From assembly GCF_036320965.1 (NCBI RefSeq), contig NC_092238.1, positions 25,230,903 to 25,294,902 of the forward strand: 64,000 nucleotides of DNA, read 5' to 3'. Positions 37,115 to 48,138 of the stretch are shown here, piece by piece. Origin of the DNA: Panulirus ornatus. Lineage: Eukaryota > Arthropoda > Malacostraca > Decapoda > Palinuridae. Every line of letters starts with the position of its first letter. The stretch's first letter is position 1. The translations under genes were made by a program, and so were the position numbers. Under the pieces are notes generated by a model, which saw only the letters and a program-made list of their open reading frames with translations, ran no database searches and was not told the DNA's origin.

Positions 37115-37265
37115 AACAATAGCCTTCCACCCTGATGGTGATTGTTTGTATGCGGGTTCTCCAGATGTCTTGAAGGTGTATGGCTGGGAACCTGCACGCA
37201 CCTTTGACACTGTGGCAATGGGCTGGGGCAAGATACAGGATATTGCTATAGCTCAGAACCAGCTG
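37115..37265 (+). CDS. KATNB1: KATNB1 exon D: WD repeat 6
   Basis: Acceptor tttatgttgcag and donor gtgagt bound 151 nt, entry phase 2 and exit phase 0. One base completes the arginine split from exon C. It encodes TIAFHPDGDCLYAGSPDVLK, VYGWEPARTFDTVAMGWGK and IQDIAIAQNQL. The VYGWEP block and the W-GK-.D.AI..NQL ending are the hallmark close of the katanin p80 propeller. LINE copies in opposite orientation lie on either side of it. Confidence 0.95.
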
Positions 37266-37624
37266 GTGAGTAGTTTGATGAAGTCTAATCTTTTGTTTTC
37301 AGTGTAAAGTATAAATAATTTCCTATGATCTTGCTGGATGTAATTGTAAAATTTGTAGTTCGAAACAGAATCTCAGAATTTGATGTATGACTATGTAGAA
37401 GTTTCTCCCCTTCTGCGGCCACTCATATATTGCAACTCGTATGATTCATAATTGGCTACTTGTAGATTTGGTATAACCAAGTAATTAAAAGAGATGAATT
37501 ACCAAGTATGTGGACAAGATATAGTGATTACGAAATGGTGTAAATACCAAGTTAATGATACCAAAGTTAATATAGTCAAAGGTTTGTCTACACCTTGATT
37601 GTTTACAAAGGATAGTTTTTATGA

Positions 37625-38340
37625 AGGATGGGTGGAAGAGACTTGAATAAAGAAAAAGGGTGAGATGATATTTAGAGTGAATTGGAACAATTTGGTATGG
37701 TATACTGGGGTCAGCTTGCTGTCATTGGACTAAACTAGGGCATGTGAAGCATCTAGGTAAACCATGGAAAGGTCTGTGGGTCCTAGTTGTGAATATATAT
37801 TTGTATTTTTATTTTATTTTATTATGCTTTGTCGCTGTCTCCTGTGTTAGCGAGGTAGCGCAAGGAAACAGACGAAAGAATGGCCCAATGGCAGGTGATG
37901 GCGATGCTGTTTCCTGTGGGGCAGGGTGGCACTGGGAATGGATGAAGCCAAGGGAATATGAATATCTATATGTGTGTGTATGTGTATTTATATGTATGTA
38001 TATGTACATGTTTGGGGGTGTATGTATATATGTGTATATGTGATTGAATGGGTCTCTATTCATCTGTTTCCTGGCACTACCTCACTGACATGGAAAATGG
38101 CGATGCTGTTTCATGTGTGGCAGGGTGGCGACGGGAATGGATGAAGGCAGCAAGTATGAATATGTACATGTGTATGTATGTATATGTCTGTGTATGTATA
38201 TGTATGTATGCATTGAATTGTATATGTATGTATATGTGTATGTATGGGTGTTTTTGTATATATATATGTGTGTGGGTGGTTAGGCCATTCTCTGTCTGTT
38301 TCCTTGCGCTACCTCGCTGATGCAGGAAACAGTAGTCAAG
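37625..38340 (+). mobile_element. Composite of decayed LINE 3' ends
   Basis: From 37673 the sequence follows the LINE end (gtgaattgga, ggtatactggggtcagcttgctgtcattgg, gggcatgtgaagcatc, ggtaaaccatggaaag). A minus-oriented tail module is inserted at about 37826-37890. Two units with gatgctgtttc(c/a)tgtg, gcagggtggc and gggaatggatgaag follow at about 37905 and 38103. Plus-strand hairpin modules lie at 38063-38100 and 38296-38332, the latter with a perfect 8-bp CTGTTTCC/GGAAACAG stem. This marks several rounds of insertion of related elements. Confidence 0.75.
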
Positions 38341-38365
38341 TATAATAAATAAGTAATATAGATAT

Positions 38366-38527
38366 ACCGAAGCCTGAGCATTTTATCAACCAAACCCTTT
38401 CGGTGGATGAACAGCTGGTTTGACTGGACCCATTGCTGCAGCTGGGATTTGAACTATATGTTTGACCCTGGGCAACCTGTGAATGCATTATGGTCGGGAA
38501 TGCTAACCACTACTCCATGTAGGTCTG
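38366..38527 (-). mobile_element. tRNA-derived SINE
   Basis: On the minus strand the element starts gacctacatggagtagtggt with a pol III A-box-like tagtggttagcattc, and about 70 bp later has a B-box-like agttcaaatccc, the layout of a tRNA-derived SINE head. A body with cagctgttcatccaccgaaa follows, with ttggttgataaaatgctcag at the 3' end. It is mutated (B box ideal is GGTTCGAATCC). It lies inside the intron between exons D and E. Confidence 0.75.
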
Positions 38528-38837
38528 TTTCCTGTGATCGTCATTAAAGTGTTAGTTGTGTATGCATGGAAACATGATACAATACAGAATTTACATCAAA
38601 AGAGGGGCTTTGGAATTGGCTGGGATTGGAGTTTCTTTGAGAGCAGGATTTATCATTTTTTTATAAGATTCTTTTATAGTGTAACCTCTTGTGACCTCTT
38701 CTAGGAATGTAAAACCCAGTTTAGATTAGGAAGCCCAACATGTTCTAACTCCTGGTGGACTCTCTCAGACATAGCTGGAAGACAAGCATAAGCCGTATCT
38801 CCTTGTGGTTCTGCTGTCACTTTTATATATTAATTGG

Positions 38838-40997
<2,160 letters not shown>

Positions 40998-41067
<70 letters not shown>
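40998..41067. repeat. (AT)n with one G interruption
   Basis: The tract lies between the 5' end of LINE copy 4 and the 3' tail of SINE-like copy S1. Confidence 0.96.
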
Positions 41068-41075
<8 letters not shown>

Positions 41076-41212
41076 CTTTTTCAAACTATTCGCCATTTCC
41101 CGCGTTAGCGAGGTAGCGTTAAGAACAGAGAACTGGGCCACTGAGGGAATATCCTCACCTGGCCCCCTTCTCTGTTCCTTCTTTTGGAAAATTAAAAAAA
41201 ATTGAGAGGGGA

Positions 41213-41214
<2 letters not shown>
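41068..41214 (-). mobile_element. SINE-like element S1, 5'-truncated
   Basis: Written on the + strand it reads actattcgccatttcccgcg, gaggtagcgttaagaacaga and tggcccccttctctgttcc, then stops at gagaggggaggat where an (AT)n tract begins. Read on the minus strand, its 3' end carries a relative of the LINE tail module (ctgttc, acgctacctcgc, gcgggaaatggcgaa). It shares gagggaatatcctc with S4, not with S2 and S3. Confidence 0.85.

Positions 41215-41292
<78 letters not shown>
41215..41292. repeat. (AT)n tail of S2
   Basis: Pure AT tract with S1's truncated 5' end on the left and S2's 3' pyrimidine/purine tail on the right. Confidence 0.97.
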
Positions 41293-41295
<3 letters not shown>

Positions 41296-41529
41296 CTTTC
41301 TTTCTTTCTTTTAAACTATTCGCCATTTCCCGCGTTAGCGAGGTAGCGTTAGGAACAGAGGACTGGGCTTTTTTTGGAATATCCTCACCTGGCCCCCTCT
41401 GTTCCTTCTTTTGGAGGAAAAAAAAAAAAACGAGAGGGGAGGATTTCCAGCCCCCCGCTCCCTCCCCTTTTAGTCGCCTTCTACAACACGCAGGGAATAT
41501 GTGGGAAGTATTCTTAATCCCCTATCCCC

Positions 41530-41533
<4 letters not shown>
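41293..41533 (-). mobile_element. SINE-like element S2, full length
   Basis: About 240 bp. On the minus strand it starts tatccctggggatagggga, contains a small GTCG/CGAC-type hairpin region (weakened here to gttg; intact in S3 and S4), the segment ggggggctggaaatcctccc, a T run and ccaaaagaaggaacagaggg, and ends in the tail module, an A/G-rich stretch and (AT)n. No pol III A or B box was found, so its promoter origin is unknown. Confidence 0.88.

Positions 41534-41571
<38 letters not shown>
41534..41571. repeat. (AT)19 tail of S3
   Basis: Pure AT tract between the 5' end of S2 and the 3' end of S3. Confidence 0.96.
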
Positions 41572-41573
<2 letters not shown>

Positions 41574-41818
41574 TTTTTTCTTTCTTTCTTTTAAACTATT
41601 CGCCATTTCCCGCATTAGCGAGGTAGCGTTAGGAACAGAGGACTGGGCCTTTTTTGGAATATCCTCACCTGGCCCCCTCTGTTCCTTCTTTTGGAAAAAA
41701 AAAAAAAAAAAAACGAGAGGGGAGGATTTCCAGCCCCCCGCTCCCTCCCCTTTTAGTCGCCTTCTACGACACGCAGGGAATACGTGAGAAGTATTCTTAA
41801 TCCCCTATCCCCAGGGAT
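41572..41818 (-). mobile_element. SINE-like element S3, full length
   Basis: Nearly identical to S2, sharing its cttttttggaatatcctcac variant, with a longer A run (complement of the T run). On the minus strand the gtcgtagaaggcgac hairpin is intact. Confidence 0.88.
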
Positions 41819-41844
41819 AAATATATATATATATATATATATAT
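41819..41844. repeat. (AT)13 tail of S4
   Basis: Pure AT tract between S3's 5' end and S4's 3' end. Confidence 0.95.
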
Positions 41845-42083
41845 CTTTCTTTTCTTTCATACTATTCGCCATTTCCCGCATTAGCGAGGTAGCGTTGAGA
41901 ACAGAGGACTGGGCCCTTGAGGGAATATCCTCACCTGGGCCCCTTCTCTGTTCCCTCTTTTGGAAAATTAAAAAAAAAAGTGAGAGGGGAGGATTTCCAG
42001 CCCCCCGCTCCCTCCCCTTTTAGTCGCCTTCTACGACACGCAGGGAATACGTGGGAAGTATTCTTTCTCCCCTATCCCCAGGG
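41845..42083 (-). mobile_element. SINE-like element S4, full length
   Basis: It has the same borders as S2 and S3 but the ttgagggaatatcctcacct and gaaaattaaaaa variants seen in S1, so it belongs to a second subfamily. Its 5' end abuts a short (TA)n at 42084-42101, after which apparently unique intron sequence resumes. Confidence 0.87.
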
Positions 42084-42857
42084 ATATATATATATATATA
42101 ATGATTTAGAGATATTTGAATGAGCCACTTAAAGTTAGCTGGTTGTAGCAGACCCTTTGCCATATCAAATTCTCCATTTGAAATATAGTTAAACCATGGT
42201 AATTATTACCATCACAACACTTGGACTGGACAAATGAATCATCTGGTCAGAATTGAGGGAAAGTTATGATGTACTGTATTGAAATCTAGTCTGCGCGAAC
42301 ATGCAATGGCTAGAAGTAGCAGATAGTACTCCATGCACGAGGCATCTTGCAAAGATTTTTTGTCTTCATGGTATATTTTACAGAGTCCAGTCTGTACATT
42401 GGAATATTGCTTGTGAGGATTTTATTTTTTGGATATGTTTTCTAGTAGGCTTACTGGACATAGCCTTTCCTTATGATGGCTCCCTTGAATGTATTGGTAT
42501 CGTTCTAATGAGAGATTAGAGAGATTAAACAGCACTTTATTGTTAGACCCTTCCATCTAGAGGACTGATAGCATGTGCAGGATTCATGTCATGGATATGT
42601 CAGTTGTTTAATGGCACTGCAGGATTGTGTCTACTTTATCATGGATTTTAAAATGTGGTTTTCATGGTTTCATGTGTTTGAGCTCAGAAGAGTCTTTCCA
42701 AATCAAGTTATTTTTGCTCATGACCGTTGACTGTAGAACTGTTGGTGTTATCAAAAGCACTACTACTCCTGTTTCTGATAATTTTTTGTCGCTCATAATT
42801 TCCATAAATCATATTGGGTAAACATGTGCATAGAAGCTTGTTTACTTGTATTTGCAG

Positions 42858-43018
42858 ATTGGTGCAGGGTTTCATGGTGTTCATGTCTCTCTGTATGTGG
42901 TGGACCTGAAGCGTGTGCAACCTTTTGGAGGACCCCAGCAAGATGTGCCATCAACATTCAGATATGGTGCAGCCATACGCAAGAGCTTTAGTAAAGACAA
43001 AAACTCAGGAAAAGTCAC
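42858..43018 (+). CDS. KATNB1: KATNB1 exon E: end of propeller
   Basis: Acceptor cttgtatttgcag and donor gtaaga bound 161 nt, entry phase 0 and exit phase 2. It encodes IGAGFHGVHVSLYVVDLKRV, then QPFGGPQQDVPSTFRYGAAI and RKSFSKDKNSGKV. The IG..F....VS.YVVDL.RV string matches the segment after WD repeat 6 in katanin p80. The basic, polar rest begins the linker between propeller and C-terminal domain. Confidence 0.92.
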
Positions 43019-43094
43019 GTAAGATGCTTTCACTTGTGTTTTTAGTATCTTTATTATGTATGACATATTCATTTATGTATATATATGTATGTGT

Positions 43095-43300
43095 ATATGA
43101 TTGATTGGGACATTCTTCATCTGTTTCCTTGTACTATCTTGCTGACATGGGAAACCAATTAAGTATAATAATGAAATAATAAGTTACTTTTTGTTTCTTA
43201 CTTGATTGCCATTTCCTGTGTTAGTGAGGTAGCAGCACGGACAGATGAAGAAGGGCACAGCCATTCACATCCATTCTCGAGCTGTAGTGTAGTGTAAAGG
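43095..43300. mobile_element. Two decayed LINE/SINE tail modules
   Basis: A plus-oriented module (ctgtttccttgtactatctt, ctgacatgggaaac, then A/T-rich aagtataataatg) at 43121-43170 is followed by a minus-oriented one (gccatttcctgtgttagtga, ggtagcagcacggacagatg) at 43207-43300. Both resemble the 3' ends of the LINE family but are heavily mutated. They lie in the short intron between exons E and F. Confidence 0.7.
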
Positions 43301-43763
43301 AATACTTATGACACAAATTTTTATATAGGAAATAATTCATTTAGGATGATACTGTATAATTTTTTTGCATATAGGCTCTGAGAGGGTACACAAATTTTGC
43401 CCTAGGTAATTTTTATAACTGAATAAATCTTGGTATGCCTTGCAGAATTGAGTTTTTTCTATAAGATTCTTCATCAGTTGGCCATGCAGTTATGTATATA
43501 GAAATTGTGAAACAAACTTTTTCGATTTTCTTTTCATTAGAGTGTCACCCTTCCAGACAAGAGTTACATAGAATATAGAGCAAGTAGATGAGTGAGTGAT
43601 GAGCTCTCATCTTACATAAGTTGCTCTACTTTCTGCTGGACATTAAGGTTTAGACACACACAGTATGATGGGCTTGTACTCCTGCTAGTATAACATTTAT
43701 GAGAAAAGCAAAAAGAAAGAAGGCTTGCCCATTTTTTCTTCATTGTGTGTATTTATTTTTCAG

Positions 43764-43888
43764 AGCGGAGTCTATGAAGACAGAGGAAGCATCAGATACA
43801 GGGGGTGAGGAACCTCAGGAAGAAGACCCCCCTCCAGAGATCACAAACCTTAATGACTACAATGTAATCTTTAAGACACGTCGGGAAT
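43764..43888 (+). CDS. KATNB1: KATNB1 exon F: acidic linker
   Basis: The exon follows acceptor tttatttttcag and precedes donor gtgagt, 125 nt, entry phase 2 and exit phase 1. It encodes AESMKTEEASDTGGEEPQEE, DPPPEITNLNDYNVIFKTRR and E plus one base. The composition (Glu, Pro) and the N..DYN.IFK.R block fit the linker of katanin p80 upstream of its RTPP motif. Identity rests on frame continuity and position rather than strong sequence similarity. Confidence 0.85.
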
Positions 43889-45000
43889 GTGAGTCTTACT
43901 TATCGTTATTGTTATGAAGATGACTTTGATTTAAAGAATGGGATTTCAGCATAAATAATGAATGGGACTGATTGTTCCCATTCATTTTTTTGAGCATTTA
44001 TTGTTTCAACCAAACAGGGGACTTAAGGGTAAAGCAACAACTTTTATTATTACTCAGCATCGTTTTGGATAAGAAATTGTAGTGATCCAAAAAATCAATG
44101 GTATAGTTACCTCTGAAACCAAGGGAAAATTACTAAACATAGCATTTAGCCATTCACATGACATTTATAAAGATTTAATCTGCTGCCCAATCCTTCTAGA
44201 TGACTGCAACACTTGAATTTTAGGTTCCACTTTGCAAGAATCAGAATGTTCGTGTCCAGTGCGTCACTGTCACTTTTATTGACATTGATGATTTTTTGAT
44301 AGAGACAGTGAAGGAAAATAATTTTTTAATTCCTCTCCTCTGTTTATGGAATTCTTTCCGAGATAGACTGTGTGTTGTCTGATATAGTTTCTTTTCATCC
44401 TGTGCTTTGGTTGTGCATATTTTACCATAAGGCAGCTCTTTAGTATGAAATAATTTTATGATGAGCTGGTTTTTAGGTAGTTGTCCAAGAAGGGGAAGTT
44501 TTTCCTAAAACCACTTAGAATGACAGGATCCCTCTTCACAGTTGCTGATGATTCTATTAATTATTCACCCTGGGCCACAAGTAAAACTCACATAACATGA
44601 CGATGAAAGCATTTGTCCCAGTGTTTGATTCCTTATGAGGGGGGTAGGGTAGTAGGAGTTATCACTATGATATTTCTGTTGCATTGTTTAGGTGCTGGCA
44701 TAAGACAGATATCTTTACCCTAATGAAGGCACTAAAGCACTTTGCTGATTTACAGATTTAGTATTTCATGAGAAAAGTATATAGGATTAAACGAGGTTAA
44801 GAAGTTCTTTTTGCAGTGTCATGTACCTTGCAAATAAATAAAGAGTGCAAAAAAATAGGAATCTTGGTTCAAAGTAAAAGTTGCCATTTATGAAGCAGAA
44901 AAAGCTCATAGAATTCTTTCTATCTGTCCACTTATATCTCTGATGCCCATTTCCTCCAGGAACTCCCATCAAGGGGGTGGCCACAGCAAAAGTCTCCACT
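43889..45000 (+). other. Intron F-G, left part: nothing recognised
   Basis: AT-rich intronic sequence without recognisable coding or repeat content. Short frames do not resemble any family. Confidence 0.5.
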
Positions 45001-45094
45001 TTTCTCTCTACTTATGTGCCACCCTTACTTACACCATTCTACGTATTCTTCCACCATTTCTCGCCCTCCAGTATTCTTCCTCTTAATTTGACCA

Positions 45095-45345
45095 TGTCAC
45101 AGTTTGTCTTCCTCCCACACCAACTCAACTTTAATTTTACTATCAAACACTCTCCTTGTAAGCTCCCAGTCTTGCATTCTATCCACATGCCCAAACCACC
45201 TCAAAGTATTTTGTTTCACCCACTTTACCACTCCACAATTCATTCCCTGTGCATTCCCTGCCATACCACATATCTTACACACCCTTTCATTTCTTTCTTC
45301 ATTCCATCTAGTCATACCACATTCCTCTCTCAAATAGTTGATTCT
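45095..45345 (-). mobile_element. Diverged LINE fragment (RT C-terminus)
   Basis: On the minus strand a 78-codon frame includes MREECGMTRWNEERNERVCK and NTLRWFGHVDRMQDWELTRR, matching the position and spacing of the RWFGH..RM block in copies 1-5. Divergence is much greater, so this is an old or different LINE family. The RGRP..RW motif that should follow is altered. Confidence 0.75.
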
Positions 45346-46852
45346 TGACCTTTGTGACTCATTCCTTGTCCATGAGGAGGGGTTTATTCCTTCCTTATAG
45401 ATCTTTCAGCTGAAATCAGTTTCATAGTTCAAGTCAGATGCTTGCCTCACTGTGTCTGCTTACATTTCTATGCCTTTTTGCTGTTTACCTGCTTTTGATT
45501 GTAGTGTAGTTAGAAAAAGAACTGTCCGTAGGCTTTTTTGCCAGGGGATTTATATAGAATCTTGAAGAATTTTCTCTTAGTTCAGGGGACACAAGTGTTT
45601 GTCATTATTTATTGTTTGGTCAGTATCAGCCTTTTCATAGATTACTTCCCTAGTACATGATGTTATTCCAATTTTTGAGGATCATTGATGTTTATGATTT
45701 CACCATTTGACTTTGCATCTTTTGTGCTTGATTTTGAGATGTTTGCTATAATTAGATGTTAATAGCATCAGTGTACCAGCTTCACAAGTTGGCTGCATTT
45801 TATGTCATTATCCCAACTTATATTTTTTTATTCTGCCACTTTATCTACATCTTTGATTTTGAGCAGTAGCCCTTATTTTTATACTTTGTAACAACTGAGA
45901 ATTGCTTTACTTTAGATCAAGGTTGCAAGAGTTTTTTACTCCAATTATAGAAAAGTTAGCCATGAATTAACTGACAATACCCTCAGCATGTTTATTGAGT
46001 TGCAAAGAATATTTTTCCTTTGAGAGACTTTCCTGAGGCTTGGTGGGACTCATAAGTGTAGATCCTGCCTTATTACTCCATGCTTTGGTTCATATTTGTT
46101 ATGGGCAGGGAGGTTATGCTTCCAGTGAGGCAGAATGACTTAAAATTAAGGTGCTGTCATTTAGTAGTGAGAGTAAGTAGTAGATTAAACCTATGTTTAC
46201 ATGGTCAGAGTTGCTGATTACCTATGTTTGGTGATTTATATCTTCTTGGTGTATTGTACTATCTTTTGGGTTACCATAAAATTTTTCATTCAAAGTTTTT
46301 AAGACCTACACATTCTTTCTAGGCTCTACAAAGAGGATTGTTCAGATTTGTGTTTTCTGTAGATGGTGACTTTTTAAACATAGCTTGAAGTCCTTTAGAT
46401 GGGACCATCTAGACTTCTTCCCTAGGTATGTTAAAGATATCAGTAAATGGATGAAGAAAAGTAAGTGGAGATAGGCAAGCCACTATACCTGCAACCATTT
46501 TCCCTCCAACCTACATCACAAACTTACACTGGTGGTTAGCCCAGTGATTTGTCTGTTAGTCAGACAGTGCAGTCATGGAGTTGCTCCTCTTTTCTGTGAT
46601 TACTTTTTTGCTTCTTGTTGTGACCTCTGGTTGCTGTATCTTTAAAGTATCTTTCGGAAAGGCAACCAGAACGGTAACAAAAATCTAAGCCAAATATTTG
46701 TCGATATTTATAGTGCTAGGGTAGTGGATGACTGAAATAAGCTGGGTAATGAAACTGTAAATGCCAAGTTTATACAAAAGGTTCAAAAGTTGTTTGATAG
46801 GAAAGTCCAAGAGATGGGGTCCTTGAGTGTACAACTCATGCCCCATTATTTA

Positions 46853-48022
46853 TGTGTGGATCAGGTGTTTGCTTTGAAGAATGTATGTGAGAAATACTTA
46901 GAAAAGCAAATGGATTTGTATGTAGCATTTATGGATCTGGAGAAGGCATATGATAGAGTTGATAGAGATGCTCTGTGGAAGGTATTAAGAATATATGGTG
47001 TGGGAGGCAAGTTGTTAGAAGCAGTGAAAAGTTTTTATCGAGGATGTAAGGCATGTGTACGTGTAGGAAGAGAGGAAAGTGATTGGTTCTCAGTGAATGT
47101 AGGTTTGCGGCAGGGGTGTGTGATGTCTCCATGGTTGTTTAATTTGTTTATGGATGGGGTTGTTAGGGAGGTGAATGCAAGAGTTTTGGAAAGAGGGGCA
47201 AGTATGAAGTCTGTTGGGGATGAGAGAGCTTGGGAAGTGAGTCAGTTGTTGTTCGCTGATGATACAGCGCTGGTGGCTGATTCATGTGAGAAACTGCAGA
47301 AGCTGGTGACTGAGTTTGGTAAAGTGTGTGAAAGAAGAAAGTTAAGAGTAAATGTGAATAAGAGCAAGGTTATTAGGTACAGTAGGGTTGAGGGTCAATT
47401 CAATTGGGAGGTGAGTTTGAATGGAGAAAAACTGGAGGAAGTGAAGTGTTTTAGATATCTGGGAGTGGATCTGGCAGCGGATGGAACCATGGAAGCGGAA
47501 GTGGATCATAGGGTGGGGGAGGGAGCGAAAATTCTGGGAGCCTTGAAGAATGTGTGGAAGTCTAGAACATTATCTCGGTAAGCAAAAATGGGTATGTTTG
47601 AAGGAATAGTGGTTCCAACAATGTTGTATGGTTGCGAGGCGTGGACTATGGATAGAGTTGTGCGCAGGAGGATGGATGTGCTGGAAATGAGATGTTTGAG
47701 GACAGTGTGTGGTGTGAGGTGGTTTGATCGAGTAAGTAACGTAAGGGTAAGAGAGATGTGTGGAAATAAAAAGAGCGTGGTTGAGAGAGCAGAAGAGGGT
47801 GTTTTGAAATGGTTTGGTCACATGGAGAGAATGAGTGAGGAAAGATTGACCAAGAGGATATATGTGTCGGAGGTGGAGGGAACGAGGAGAAGAGGGAGAC
47901 CAAATTGGAGGTGGAAAGATGGAGTGAAAAAGATTTTGTGTGATCGGGGCCTGAACATGCAGGAGGGTGAAAGGAGGGCAAAGAATAGAGTGAATTGGAG
48001 CGATGTGGTATACTGGGGTTGA
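46853..48022 (+). pseudogene. LINE RT with one nonsense change (copy 5)
   Basis: The frame includes AFMDLEKAYDRVD (catalytic Asp), [14 protein letters not shown] and LLFADDTAL (FADD), then SRTLSR followed by TAA where copies 1, 3 and 4 have AAA. After the stop the same frame continues [13 protein letters not shown] to VVYWG at 48022. All palm motifs are present, but the N-terminal RT and endonuclease are missing. Confidence 0.92.
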
Positions 48023-48138
48023 CGCGCTGTCAGTGGATTGAATCAAGGCATGTGTATGGGGGTGGGTTGGGCCATTTCTTTCGTCTGTTTCCTTGCGCTA
48101 CCTCGCAAACGCGGGAGACAGCGACAAAGCAAAAAAAA
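46853..48138 (+). mobile_element. LINE copy 5, 5'-truncated
   Basis: Homology begins at gtgtggatcaggtgtttgct (codons CVDQVF) and ends with the tail hairpin at about 48085-48123 and a 9-base A run at 48130-48138, without an (AT)n tract. The RT frame is broken by a stop at 47579-47581. About 75 bp of the 3' UTR is missing at 48047-48057 relative to copy 3, between repeated catgtg strings, probably a microhomology deletion. Confidence 0.95.
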
